From Diphasiastrum complanatum (taxonomy: Eukaryota > Streptophyta > Lycopodiopsida > Lycopodiales > Lycopodiaceae): DNA of 64,000 bases. Location of the stretch: positions 24,778,003-24,842,002 of the forward strand of contig CM055095.1 in the NCBI GenBank assembly GCA_029204225.1, written 5' to 3'. Position numbers and translations under genes: made by a program. Below are positions 22,499 to 36,700 of this stretch, in pieces (positions within the stretch are counted from its first letter, which is position 1; every line of letters starts with the position of its first letter). The notes under the pieces were generated by a model. It had not been told where the DNA came from and ran no database searches. It was given only the letters and a program-made list of their open reading frames with translations.

Positions 22499-23091
22499 TT
22501 ATACTAAATTTTCACACGTGTGTGGTCAACAGTCAAAGGACATGTGTCTACTTTCAATTGGACTACAGGCATTGGCACGTGTGAGGTGACACCTGGACAC
22601 GTGTCTCGTGTTCATGCGTCGGATCGACAACACGTGTCGCTCACACAATGGCCCGTAAAACTCTCACACGTGTAAAGTGACAAGGTGACAGATGTCGCTC
22701 TCGCATTTGTCCGTACAACTCCCACACATGTGACAGGACGTTCTTTCGCACGTGTAAAATCACAAACTTCAATGAATTTTTTTCACTTTTTTTTTTTCGC
22801 TCCGCATATCGCACTTGTGCTCGTCCTTCACAATCGATATTCCTCCTACCGCCTTCCATACGCACAGGTCCGATACATCTGCCTACATGTCTCCCCGTAT
22901 CGCACTTGTGCATCTTTCTTCTAAACTAATCGCTCTCTTATACTCGGCTCGCTCAGATCCGATAAATTGTACATTCTGTCCATAAAAATCGGTCCTCTGC
23001 GAGGTCTTTATCATCCTTCCCTGCTCTTCCTAGCCGTCACGCACAAGTCCGCTATCCCATAGTACACGTCCATGGATAGGAGAAAGCAGAC
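22499..23091 (+). promoter_or_regulatory. Divergent control region of copy 2 and first codons of H3-Ulp1
   Basis: This is equivalent to 12971-13790. CGCACTTGTGCGC-type palindromes occur near 22283, 22376, 22433, 22807 and 22896 (the first three upstream of 22499, inside the gene B side), with CACACGTGT boxes from 22510 to 22760. The H3-Ulp1 start codon is at 23072. After about seven codons matching copy 1 (MDRRKQT) the gene is interrupted by a Copia LTR at 23092, so copy 2 retains no histone fold. Confidence 0.65.
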
Positions 23092-23861
23092 TGTTGAATT
23101 TCACACGTGTGGATTGTCCACTACATGTACTTGTGATATCCTAAGGTGTGTAGATGCACCAAGATCAAGACTAGATTGAGATTCAAGATCTATCTTTGAT
23201 TCTATGGCAAAAACACACTACTACATGTATTCAATCACTTCCAACTTTCACTCACACGTGTGGGAAATATTCAAAAAATTATCTAAGTAAAAACAAGCTG
23301 CTCTCCTTGAGTAGAGAGAGAAAAAACATCACGAGCTCTCGAGTAGAGAGAGAAAAAACATCATGAGCTCTCGGGTAGAGAGAGAAAGCTAGAAATTCAA
23401 TAACTCACAAAATCCATGAAATCACCAAATCAATTAGATCCAAAATGAGGAGTACAATGATACTAGTAGATCCACGAGCTACCACTATGCTTAACTATGA
23501 TTGGACCATACTTTGTCACCTCTTGATCCTATTGGACCATTGATCCATGCACCTCTTAATTCTATTGGACTATATTCAAGCACACCTCAATTTTCTATTG
23601 GACCTCACAAGGTTCCACCTCTAAATCCTATTGGACCTCTTAGAATTCATCAAACAAAGGCATTACACTTGTCTACACTCTAATTGGCACGAGTTTAGCC
23701 TCTTACTCTATTTTGGCTCAATAGTGGCATTACAAGTGGAAATGCATAATTTGCCATCTATGCCAAATTTGTTCCTATCAACATCCTACACCTAGATGCT
23801 TGATGTAAAAAACATAAGACCCCTATATCTAACATAGATAATCATTTTCAATTCTTCACAC
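23092..23861 (-). mobile_element. 3' LTR of Copia C6
   Basis: The 770-bp LTR starts TGTTGAATTTCACACGTGTG and ends TTCTTCACA. On the right it is followed by CTCCTCCTA, the reverse complement of the polypurine tract. A CACGTG palindrome lies ten bases inside. The motif TAGAGAGAGAAAAAACATCA is repeated near 23310 and 23341. It inserted into the beginning of the H3-Ulp1 gene of element copy 2. No matching 5' LTR of this family exists on the right side. Confidence 0.85.
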
Positions 23862-26800
23862 TCCTCCTAAAAAATTATCTATGAAGATTTGAGCATTGAT
23901 CTTGATATAACTCCAAGATTAGATCTATGCTTGATGAAAGCACTTTTGCTCAAAGGCTTGGTGAGTAGATCGGCAATACAAGAGGACGAGTTGACATGTT
24001 CCAAATAGATTTCTCCTCCAATAAGCTTTTCTCTCACAAAATGGTGTGCCACTTCTATGTGCTTGCTTCTTGCATGAAATATGGGATTATTGGCAAGAGC
24101 TTGGGCCAACATGTTATCACACTTGATCATTGGTAGATCATCTTCCTTGATGCACTTTAGCTCCATTAGTAACCTCTTGATCCAAAGCACCTCTTTGGTA
24201 GTTGTAGTGAGTGCTTTGTACTCGGCCTCACATGAAGAGAGAGATATAGTATCTTGCTTTTTGGAAAGCCAAGATATTAGATTGCCTCCAAGAAAGATAG
24301 TGTATGCACTAATAGACTTTCGATCCATCTTGTCACTTGCAAAGTCCGAATCCGAGTAGCCAACAATGGATAGATCTTCACTTTTATAGAGTAGACCATA
24401 ATTACAAGATGAAGATACATATCTTAGAATCCTCTTGGCCATCTTCCAATGATGGATCTTAGGATCTTGCATAAATTGACTAAATTTGTGCACACAAAAA
24501 CTTAGATCGGGCCTAGTAATGGTAAGCCAAATCAAGGAGCCTACAAGACTCCTAAAAAGTGTGATGTCCTCAAAGGATCTTTCATCACCTTTATTTCATA
24601 AAAATCAATTTCTAGGCCTAGGATGTAATGTATCTCTCCTAGATCTTGCATTTTAAACTCACATCCAAGTGCTAGCTTAGTTTCATCAACTAGCTTGATA
24701 CAACTTCCACAAAGAATAATGTCATCAACATAAACTAGAAGAATGACAATATTGCTATCAACAAACTTTAGATACATGGAAGGAACACTAAGAGTAAATC
24801 CTAGTGAGATAAGAAAAGAATTAAGTCTTGAATACCATGATCTTGGTGCTTGCTTGAGTCCATAAAGACTTTTGAAGAGCAAGCACACTTTGGACTCATC
24901 CTTCATGAATCCTTGAGGTTGTTCCATATAGATCTCCTCCTCAAGATAACCATTTAGAAAAGCATTGGATACATCTAATTGGAACACCTTCCACTTGAAA
25001 AAACAAGCAAGAGAAATAAGAATTCTTATTGTCACCATCTTTGCAACGGGTGCAAAGGTCTCCTCATAATCAAGACCATGGATTTGAGCAAATCCTTTGG
25101 CACATAATCTTGCTTTATGCTTGTTGATGGTGCCATCATGATTGAACTTGATCCGAAATACCCACTTGCAACCAATCACATGCTTGTTGGATGGAGGATC
25201 CACAAGCTCCCAAGTATAGTTGGTGATCAATGCATCATACTCTTGCTTCATGGCATCATACCACTCCTTGGTATTGAGTGCCTCTTGTACATTCTTTGGC
25301 TCTTCATGAGAGACATAAAAAACATAATTAGTGGAATCAAGATCCACTTGTTTGCCTTTGTCAACATATGAGAGCCTCTTAGGCTCGGATCTATCTCTCA
25401 TAGATCTTCTTGGTGAGAAAATCCGAGGAGAGTCTTCTTCAAATCTCGACCCCATCACATCATGATTGTCTTCAAAATCAATAATTGATGATGCATCCAT
25501 AGATTTCTTGATCTCGGCCTCTTCAAAAGATGAGTGTTGATCTTCATGAAAGACAACATCTCTACTTTCAATAACTTGAGAAGTAGAGAGTATAAAGACT
25601 CTATAGGCCTTCTTGGTGGATGAGTATCCAACCATGATCCCTTTGCATGCACTAGGATCTTCCTTCTTCCTTGTTCCCAAGGGAATATGGACAAAGCATA
25701 AGCATCCAAAAACTCTAAGGTGATCAACCTTAGGCTTCTTCAAAAATAAGATTTCATATGGTGACTTTCCTCCAAGAGCTATATGTGGGAGCCTATTGCA
25801 AAGATAATTTGCACAATTAATGGCTTCTCTCCAAAAATCTTTGGGCAAAGATGCCTCAATTCTCATAGATTTTGCACATTCACATAGAGATCTATTCTTT
25901 CTCTCGGCCACTCCATTTTGAGATGGAGAGTAGGCACAAGAAAACTCTCTTTTAATGCCTTCAAGCTCACAAAAATCTCCAGTTTTGCGATGACAAACAT
26001 GGGAGAGTCCATTTTGAGTGAAAGTAGCAAATTGGACGGGATTTCCAACTATGCTTGAATGAGAATTGCTTCTCTACATAAGCTTTGAAAATAAGAAAAT
26101 GATCAAACACTATAGATTTAGAAGCAAGAAGATATATCCAAGTGAATCTTGTGTAATCATCAATGAAAGTAACAAAACAAGTGGCTCCTCCCTTGCTTGT
26201 AGTTGATGAGAAATGCACATCCGAGTGGATTAACTCCAAAGGATGCTTGCTTTTGATAGAAGATCTTGTAAATGGCTTTTTGTGAGATTTAACAATAGCA
26301 CAAGCCTCACAAGGCTTGATCTTCTTGGAGAGTGACTTTGGCAAGCCAATAGCTTTGGCTTCTTTGATCATAGAGAGCATGGATTTGTAGTTGGGATGTC
26401 CCAACCTCCTATGCCATAATTCCTCCATAGAGAGCTTGTTCACAAGAGCAACATTACAAGCATTCACATACTCATTTGGATCTAGTTTATAGATGCCACC
26501 AAATCTAGATCCTAATGCAAGTATCTCATCATTCTTCTTGATAGTGCAAGTATCAACATTGAATTTTACATCAAGGCAAGCAATTGGCCAACACTAATAA
26601 GAATCTTGGTAAGCTTAGGTACATAAAGAACTTTAGAGAGAGAAAAAACTTTAGAAGATGCAAGCTTCAAGGGAATGTTCCCTATGCCTTCAATAGGACA
26701 TTCAAAATCATTTGCAGTGTATATTGATTTCTTGACTCCATCATAAGGTGCAATAGAAGAGAAAGAGTCCTTGGAGCTACACATATGTGAAGAGGCTCCA

Positions 26801-27003
26801 CTATCAATATACCATAGGCCGTCCTTCTTGAAAGGAGTAGATGAGAAACTAGAGACCATAAGAGATCCCTCTCCATCACTTGAAATAGTGTCTTCCTTCT
26901 CATTGGTAATGTTGGCTTGCTTGAGTTGATTCTTCTTCTTGAAGCAATTGGTGGCATAATGGCCTTTCTTGCCACAATAAAAGCACTTGATCTTCTTCTT
27001 CTC
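23862..27003 (-). pseudogene. Copia C6 polyprotein, 5' truncated at the gag zinc knuckle
   Basis: Reading leftwards: a CCHC knuckle KCFYCGKKGHYATNCFKK (about 26990), protease WYIDSGASSHMCSSKDSF (26820), pre-integrase LWHRRLGHPNYKSM, integrase TFIDDYTRFTWIYLLASKS (26150), AERKNRSLCECAKSMRIE (25900), reverse transcriptase FQLDVSNAFLNGYLEEEIYM and LVYVDDIILCGSC (24730), and RNase H SSCEAEYKAL and FHARSKHIEVAHHFVREK (24200-24050). A deletion between ILGLEID and the ITRPDL region removes part of the reverse transcriptase. The gag N-terminus and the 5' LTR are gone, and the sequence switches at 27003-27004 to gene D. Confidence 0.9.
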
Positions 27004-27741
27004 TTCATAGCATTTCTAATATCAATGAGTAGCTTGCATATCAAGGATTCAGAAACAATACTGTCAGGAGTAGGCCACTCATCACTTTGAAAACTAGGTA
27101 ATGGAATTGCTTCGAGCTTGCCAAAACCTCCATCTGTTTGTGGCGTATATAAAGATTCATAAAAATAGATACCACAATCTGCAAGTTCCTTTGGACGTCT
27201 TCCTCTGTATTGCAGCTTTCCAACATCAGAGTGAATTTACATCTAATATTCCTGCAAGTGATTGTGCGGGATCCCATTCACTTATGCATGATGGATATAA
27301 ATCTGAAAGAAAAAAACAATGTTGAAGCATTTAAATCATAATTTGAAGAGCATCAATAAAGAAAATCACCTATGATTGCTGTCGAGTGCATATGTTCTGA
27401 TATACTTACAATTACATTTTTGATGGTCATGAGGATTGATATCATGTACTTTGATTTCTGAATGCATATATACATGTTGTACTAAGACTTTTGATATCGA
27501 TTGACCTCTGGAGGTAGTCTTAAACTCCGAATTTTTTGCTGTCCAATAAGATTTGTAAGTCATTTTTGGCCTTTTCTTTTGTCGAAAATTGCCCTTTGAT
27601 GATGGATGCAGCAATACCCATGAATTCTTCGTATATTTTGTTGGCTTTCAGTTATCAGCTTCATCTTTCTCATTGTAAAGAATCATAGACTCGATTGTAG
27701 ATTTGCGTCTCCTTTCCATTGCTATTTTCAAAGCTTGGGTG
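27004..27741 (-). pseudogene. Gene D, copy 2 (5' part)
   Basis: This is homologous to 16340-17070. The first exon begins MERRRKSTIESMILYNEKDE near 27720 and is interrupted by one TGA. The frame RQKKRPKMTYKSYWTAKN is open here where copy 1 has stops. After the intron, ESLYTPQTDGGFGKLEAIP is in one frame, supporting this as the ancestral reading. It is bounded on the left by truncated Copia C6 and on the right, with no gap, by a retrotransposon primer-binding site at 27742. Confidence 0.55.
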
Positions 27742-27755
27742 TGGCTCTGATACCA
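27742..27755 (-). other. Primer-binding site (initiator Met-tRNA)
   Basis: The reverse strand reads TGGTATCAGAGCCA, complementary to the 3' end of plant initiator Met-tRNA, directly adjoining the LTR that begins at 27756. What follows on the interior side is gene D, not a retrotransposon leader. Confidence 0.85.
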
Positions 27756-28446
27756 TGTTAAAAATATAGTACTAAGGACCATAAATGGATCTTTGAATGA
27801 TCCACAAGGTTGATTGTGTGCTTGTTGAACAATCTATCAGATATTACTCATCAGAAAACAAGATCTAGTTTAGCAGCTTGATAGGAAACAAGTAGAGACA
27901 ATTAGAGCATTGATCAAAAACTATAATCCGAGTTCTCACGTGTGAAGATCAGGCTGTAGTATGGCCTGTAGACAGAGTTTGAAGTGTGCCAAATCTGAGA
28001 TTCATTGGAATCAATAGCAATCACAATACATAGAGAGAAAATCCGAGTTTCTCCTTGAGGCTCCAAAAAGTTTCTATCTTCTCAATTTGGAGAATGGGAA
28101 TACATAGTAAAAGACACTTCCTTTTCAAATTTAGGTGAAAATCCAGCATGTAATAAGGAAGTAGACTCAACTTTCTTGCCCTAATGTGAAAACCCTAGCC
28201 TAGACCCAAGAGTCATGCTTGGTAGGTGCATGGTAGGTACAAATCTTATCACAAATCAAGGTCTAGATCCTACAAAGTAGGAATCACTACCAAATGGACA
28301 CAACCACTCTTCTTGACTCGTGGTAACCTACCTTAGGTGTGGATTTACAAGTGGCACTTTGGCCATTCAAGTGACTAACAAAAATTATTGACAAAAAATA
28401 CAATATTCTACATGGCTAGATTTGCCAATGTAGGCAATTTTTCGCA
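27756..28446 (-). mobile_element. Copia-type LTR (family L2) flanked by both a PBS and a polypurine tract
   Basis: The 691-bp LTR (TGTTAAAAATATAG to TTTTTCGCA) is homologous along its length to the LTR at 60682-61368. The left neighbour is a primer-binding site (27742-27755), and the right neighbour (CTCCTCCTC, 28447-28455) is a polypurine tract in reverse complement. So both flanks look internal, as in a tandem element or recombined LTR. A TCACGTGTGA box is at about 27938. Confidence 0.75.
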
Positions 28447-28640
28447 CTCCTCCTCAAATAATTTTCGATATCCTAAGCACAGAATTTTTGTATCCAGAAT
28501 CCGAAATTTTTGATTACCAAAAATTTTCGATGCCCAAAATTTTTTATACCTTAAGCCCGGAATTTTTGATACTCTAAATCCAGATTTTTTTCGATACTCA
28601 CATACACACATTTGTACCACCATACATATTGAATCTATTT
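28447..28640. repeat. Polypurine tract and degenerate GAATTTTTGATAC repeats
   Basis: After the reverse polypurine tract, the segment 28480-28600 holds about five degenerate repeats built on (C)CGAAATTTTTGATACC, spaced 25-30 bp apart. No pol coding sequence follows as would be expected next to a 3' LTR. Confidence 0.5.
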
Positions 28641-29328
28641 TTTTTAAATTTGGCCTTTATGTCAGATGACAGTTCGAGATATCCGTTGAGGTCAAGCTAT
28701 CAAAACCCTTACGCATCGTCTCTCAACACTTCAGCTGCAATGAACTCACGACAAATGGAAAAGGAGGTAGAAAGTGCACATGTCTTAGAACATCTAAAAA
28801 TGCAGTCCGAGAGTGATGTTGATGTTCAGGTAGCATGAGTACTCGATCCACGTACCTAGTTGACTGTTTAAGCATTTTCGATCAAATTGCTTATTGTACA
28901 CACTTTTTTTTGTGTTATTTTTCGTGAACCAACAACATTTACCACACTGACTTGACAGAGAGACGAGTAGAATTTGCTTCAAGGGTGGCATTTATTCCTA
29001 CACCACAAAATATAGAGGAAGTGACAATAGACACTGCAACCTAGCCAGCCATTAATGTTCAGTTAGCCACAACAACAAAGAAGAGCGATTCAAAAGTTAA
29101 AAGAAAGAAGAAGAAAACACTCTTGGATTCAGTGGTGGAGACGAAGATCCTCAAAAGAGTGATCGATAGCCTACGTGTGAATAGACATACACAGCCATTG
29201 TTGATTCCCTTGTGCAGGCTGGTTTCTCATGAGAGTGTGAGGATGATAAGAGAGAACATGTCCACCCTTGGTAGCGTGTTTAGACAAAATGGATACATAA
29301 GAAAACAAGGGTCATTGTTGGTATCCTG
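28641..29328 (+). pseudogene. Fragment of an unknown two-exon gene
   Basis: I do not recognise the protein. Exon 1 encodes SSRYPLRSSYQNPYASSLN and KEVESAHVLEHLKMQ, ending at a CAGGTAGCAT donor near 28830. Exon 2 begins after TTGACAG near 28959 (RRVEFASRVAFIPTPQNIEE), has one TAG near 29043, then a Lys-rich stretch and LDSVVETKILKRVIDSLRV, LLIPLCRLVSHESVRMIREN, VFRQNGYIRKQGSLLVS. It is cut by a Gypsy-like LTR at 29329. The HESVRMIREN/QNGYI block looks conserved. It might belong to another transposon. Confidence 0.45.
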
Positions 29329-29798
29329 TGTTATGGCCATATTCGGTTAAGGACCTGGAATAGTCCTAATATGGTAGACCGGCTCTCCAGTACTAGAGAT
29401 TATTGGTCATGCCCATGTTGAGGCCTAGTTGTGACAAATTACCTTGAGAGGACCCAGACACTCTAATTGAGACATATGGAGTATTGCATGTCTGTGTGAC
29501 GGATATAGGCAGGAGGACTGCATGAAGAGATGTGATTTATTTATAGTTGACCTGCATGGAGATTGCATGGTTACATGCGCATGACTCTACTCTCTATATA
29601 ATGAGGTGGGGATTCTCCCGTCGACATATATTGGGTTCAGGTCACCAGGAGCTCTCTTCTCCTCTAGCTTTCACATGGCATGGCTTGGGGGCTAGATCCA
29701 GTTTTGATCTAGGATTGGTTGGGTGGTTTGGATCCATAGTCTCTCTTGTTGTGTTCCCCTATCCTCATCTTAGGGACAATCTTTTAGGGTCTTTATAT
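29329..29798 (+). mobile_element. Gypsy-like 5' LTR
   Basis: It starts TGTTATGGCCATATTCGGTT and is followed by TGGTATCAGAGCC (29799-29811), a Met-tRNA primer-binding site. It is homologous in reverse complement to 51081-51558, including the CACATGGCATGGCTTGGGGG block. A TATATAAT box near 29596 and CTCTCTTG motifs fit an LTR promoter. The 3' end is less well matched between the copies. Confidence 0.75.
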
Positions 29799-31771
<1,973 letters not shown>

Positions 31772-32138
31772 GAGGAGTTCTAAATCCAAAAAAGACCTTT
31801 TGTAAAGATTCTTTTTATATGTTTTCTCAATTTTTTCTTACACATAGACCAATCAAAACACTCAAATTTGAAATCTACGTAACGTAACTTTTTGAGTCCA
31901 TATTTTGATTTCACACTAAAAATGGCATAACTCTTTAGTGGTAAGTCCAAATTTAGCGGAGTTTGGTGCATTGGAAAGCGCTCAAAAGGGCTTTCCAATG
32001 ATATGTTACATGACATACTTCTAAGCTACGATTAAAAAGTTATGGCAAGTCAAAAGTATTAGTGTTATAATATTTTAATAATATAAACTACATCTTGCAC
32101 GAATTCTTAAAGGGTCTTTTTGGAGCCCAAAACTCCTC
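31772..32138 (+). mobile_element. Complete MITE-like element (GAGGAGTT family), 367 bp
   Basis: The ends are inverted repeats of about 30 bp (GAGGAGTTCTAAATCC... and ...AAACTCCTC) with about 75% match. TA dinucleotides flank both sides (31770-31771 and 32139-32140), compatible with a TA target duplication. It has no coding capacity. The interior contains a GGAAAGCGCT / GGGCTTTCC imperfect palindrome and a block TTACATGACATACTTCTAAG, also present inside the element at 41641-42116. Partial relatives are at 3285 and 17400. TA duplication and size suggest a Tc1/mariner-derived MITE, but no autonomous partner is visible. Confidence 0.8.
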
Positions 32139-32582
32139 TAATGTTACAAATGTACTTATATCCCCATTCCAAAACTTTACTTGGTTTTTTCCTAAAATAT
32201 TAAAATAATGTACATGCATCCTATATATTCAAAAGCTAGCAGTTTAGGATCCTACATATATTTTACAAATATAAAATTTACAACAAAGTAAAATTTTTAT
32301 CAGTTTTTAAGAAGTCAATATCCTGCATTAATCTCTGAAGCCGATTTTCGAGAAAAGTTGCCGGTTCCTTTTCTATACTATGCCAGTTTTCCCGAGCACT
32401 GGCTATGCTTCTTCTGATCTTGTGGAGACGCGAATAGCATCTCCTATCTAAATTAGATCCTGATTCACTGACATCATAACTTGATGTGGAGCGTTGGCCT
32501 ATCACTATCCTTATTCTTATCCTAAGCAGCACATTTGATCCTGCTTGTATATATGCAGACTGAGCACTGGGCATTGACATTT
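32139..32582. other. Unrecognised segment with a weak minus-strand frame
   Basis: A 107-codon minus-strand frame (32601-32278) includes SARENWHSIEKEPATFLENR, which looks helical, but its N-terminus is made of the tandem repeat next to it and there is no known motif. I consider a gene possible but unsupported. Confidence 0.3.
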
Positions 32583-32740
32583 TTGCCTGCATGTTGAGCA
32601 TTTGGGCACTACCATCACTGCTAACATTCTTGCCTGCATGTTGAGCATTTGGGCACTAACATCACTGCTAACATTCTTGCCTGCATGTTGAGCATTTGGG
32701 CACTGACATTTGGGCAATAACATCACTGCTTGATGTTTAG
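32583..32740 (+). repeat. 47-bp tandem repeat, about three copies
   Basis: The unit beginning TTGCCTGCATGTTGAGCATT recurs at 32583, 32630 and 32677 with few changes, the last copy partial. A weaker relative (CATATTGAGCGTTTGGG) is at about 31443. Confidence 0.9.
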
Positions 32741-33732
32741 CACTGTTTTTTTTTTATCTAAAGCACCTTGCAATCCGTGCCTATGCTATGACATTGAGCT
32801 ATCAGAAGAAAAGCTTAGAAAATCACTTTCCACATCGAGTTTGCTTGCATCATCAACTATTGCTACAATTGTTGGAGTATGACACTCAATCTCTTGAAGC
32901 GAGGTCCCATAACCAAAATTCATTACATATGTTCTTTGTTTATAGGATGGTTCACAAAATGTCTTTTGCTCCATACTTGTTAATACACGATGATATTCAC
33001 TACCGTTTTTACCTGGTTATGACCACTCCAACTGTGTTTCCCTATTCTCTATTCTATCATATTATCTTATGTATAGAGCTCAAACTTAATGAGAGATATC
33101 CATCACTGCTTTAGTGTGTTGGCTGATTCTGACGAATTCCCAAGATACTCGAACATAGCAACTCAAGAGCACCTCTCACCTTAGACCGAGGAGGTCTCTA
33201 AGAAGACGAGACTAATGAAGACTGAGAGCCGAGAAATATTTGCTAGGAAAAACAAGTAAGAACTGTGTAAGCCTCATGGTGAATCCCGGAAGATCGAATG
33301 ACCATGTAGGAACTAGTATTTCTAAGCAAATGCAATAAATGCAAGTAGACCCCTCTTAAAGAAAGTAGAGTGAGCCACCTTTTGATGGTGACCTCTAGTG
33401 GAGAGCAATATTCCACTTGTACTTTTTGAAATGTGGAAATTTCACTAGGATGCCACCTAAGGAGCTCTCTTGCTTATTTAAGAGACTCCCTTTTTGTGAC
33501 GAGGAGCTTTTTGCATTGTATCTATTCCATGCTTAATAAGAAGATTTTCCATGAGTTTGATGCTACACTAAGCTCCTTGATCATGATGGTTTTCTTGAGT
33601 GATGCCCCTATGATCATGCCCTTCCATTCATATTGTGTGTGGTTGTGGATTTAGAGTGGATTAGTTTTCTTGCTTTCCTAGTTGTGGATTAGATTGCTTG
33701 TTTTCTTGTGGATTAATGTAGGAGCCAGTATT
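32741..33732. other. Non-coding region, possibly part of an LTR interrupted by Copia C7
   Basis: No gene was recognised. The stretch from 33117 (TGTTGGCTGATTCTGACG) has an LTR-like look: a TATTTAAG box near 33476 and an AATAAG signal near 33535. It continues after the Copia at 38966 (CAAGTAAACTAAATAG). Without a second copy this cannot be proved. Confidence 0.35.
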
Positions 33733-36700
33733 TGATAAATTTTACAGTTTTTAGGACAATAATGATTGTACTTTACAATCATAGAGAGTTATTGGTTGCT
33801 TAATCAATGAATCTATCAAGTTCTACACATTAGATCTTGATCTAGATTCACTACACTTGGATTTAAGCAAGAGCAATGGATCAACACATCATTTTTTAGT
33901 GAGAGCGGCCTCACACATGTGGAGTACTGTCCACTGTACGGCCTGCACCTGAAACAACAAGTACAATGATACTAGATAGCAATCATACATAAAAATCACA
34001 AGAAAAATGACTAGAAATCTCACAAAAGTGTAGAGTACAAAAGTCTCATCAATCTTCTTAGCAAAATGATGATCCTTTTATGGATCAAGTACATCCATGA
34101 GTCTGGTACAGTCCAGCAAGCCTTCACATGTGTGAAGAGTGCCACATCACTCAGATCTATCCATTTGATCCATCCTTGATCCTTATCCAATAGTTGACCT
34201 TCTAGAATATGACTAAAATCCAAAAAGCTAGTCTCCTAGAATATAGAAATATTCCCTACAAAATAGGATCTAAGGAAAATGGTCAACTCTTATCTTCTAG
34301 TACTCTATACACACGTGTGAACATCCACTTGCCATGTGGGAGCATTTACTCATGCATATGCAAGGAAAAGCTACTTTGTAGGTGACTAGTCAACTTGACT
34401 AAAAACTAGTCATTTCATGTTCACACTAACTAGAATGATACAAAATAAATCTGGATATATACAAACATGAAAAATACATCCTTTCACACGTGGAAACAGG
34501 CTCCACACGTGTGAAATCAGATCATCAATATATTCTAATGTTTGATCAATATTTACATGAACCAATGTCAAGTGAGAAGTGACAATTTTCAACACTCCTC
34601 CTCACTTCTAACTTGGCAAATCTAGTGTACATCTATCTACAATTCCAAAAGCATATCTTAACTTAAAAAATGGATCTTTGGACAATGGTTTGGTTAAGAT
34701 ATCAGCTATGCATTTGGTAGTTGCACCCCCTTGGATTGTACCTTCTCCCTCACAAAGTGGTGAGCTATCTCAATATGCTTTGTTCTAGCATGGAAGATAG
34801 GATTGGAAGCAATTTGTTGAGAGGCTTGATTGTCACAAAATATGTAAGGGATCTCCTCGGCCTCTAGCACATGTAGTTCCATCAAGAGTCTTCTTAGCCA
34901 TAGGAGCTATTTGGTTGTTGGAGTCAATGCCTTGTACTCGGCTTCACAAGAAGATAGTGAGATTGTATCTTGCTTTTTGGAAAGCCAAGATATCACTCCT
35001 CCACAAAGAAATGTTGCAAATGAACTAATGGACCTCCTATCCATCTTGTCACCTGCAAAATCTGAATTCGAGTAGGCTCTCAAGTGCAAGTTAGATCCTT
35101 CATAAAGTATGCCAAAAAGTCTAGTACTAGAAACATATCTAAGTACTCTCTTGGCACTTTTCCAATGATGAACTAAAGGAGCTTGCATACTTTGACTCAA
35201 CTTGCTTACACAAAAACTTAAGTCAGGTCTAGTGATGGCTAAATAGATTAGAGAGCCTATAAGCTTGCTAAAGAGAGTGATGTCCTCAAAGGATGCTTCA
35301 TCACCTTCATTAGTTGCTTTCACAACATGCTCCATAGGGGTGTCAATCCCCTTACAATCTTTCATACCAAATCTTTCAAGAATGGAAGTAGCATACTTAG
35401 ATTGACTTATGAAAGTACAAATGCTACTTCTAGACACTTCTATCCCAAGTATAAACTTTAGGAAGCCTAGATCTACCATCTTGAACGCACTAGATAAGTC
35501 AACTTTTACTTTGCCTATGCCATCATCATCATTTCCTGTCATAATGATGTCATCAACATAAAGAACCAAAATGATGATCTTTCCTTCATTACATTTGAAA
35601 TATAAAGAAGGTTCATAAGCACTTAGTACAAAACCAAGGGAATAGAGAAAATCATGCAACCTAGAGTACCAAGCTCTAGGTGCTTGCTTCAAGCCATATA
35701 GGCTCTTCCTTAAGTAGCACACTTTTTGCTCCTCACCAACCTTGATGAAGCCCTCGGGTTGCATCATGTAGATTTCCTCTTCTAAGAAGCCATTCAAGAA
35801 GGCATTTGTCACATCCATTTGGTAGAGATCCCATTTGAACAAAGTAGCAATCCAAATGTTAGCAACAAGCCTAGCTTTGTACTTACTAGTAGATCCATCT
35901 TGATTGTACTTAGTTCTATAAATCCACTTACATGCAAGTGGTTTCTTTCCTCTTGAAAGATTTACAAGATTCCAAGTATGATTATCTTCTAATGCATCAT
36001 ACTCTACTTGCATTGCATCTCTCCAAATTTTAGATTTACATGCTTCCTCAAAAGATAATGGTTCTTCAAGCAATGTAGCTAAAAAAGAGTAAGAGGTAGA
36101 AGATGTAGAGCCTTCCTTTTGCTTTTCCTTGTCCACATAGGTAAGCCTTGAGGGCTCGACCTTGCTCCTTGATGATCTTCTCGGCCCCTTTTGACTCGGA
36201 TCCAAATCTCCATCCTCGGGTTTGTCATGATCCTCCTCGGGTTTGTCAAGATCCTCCTCGGATTTGTCAAGATCTTCAATGCACAATGGGTTAGATCCAT
36301 TTGACAAGCTCTTAGCAAATTGTGACTCATCAAAAAGTACATCCTTGCTTACCTTTACTTTCTTGGATGTAGGATCATATATCCTATATCCCTTGCTATT
36401 TTCTCCATAGCCAACAAAGATTCCTTTGAAGGAGGTAGCATCTTCTTTCCTTCTAGTTTCCAAAGGAATGTGTACATAACAAGTACATCCAAAGATCTTA
36501 AAATCTTTTACATTGGGTTTCTTATCAAACAAGGCTTGATAAGGTGAGATCCCATCTATAGCACTACTAGGAAGTCTAGTACACAAATAATTAGCACATG
36601 TTATGGCTTCTCCCCAAAATGAGATGGGAAGTGATGCATCAAGCCTCAAGGACTTTGCACACTCACATAGACTCTTATTTTTCCTCTCGGCCACCCCATT

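Noticed and set aside
27742-27755. TGGTATCAGAGCC-type sequences (also 29799, 38098, 42910, 48375) as possible tRNA gene pieces
   Set aside because: Each adjoins an LTR end and lacks any cloverleaf; they are retrotransposon primer-binding sites.
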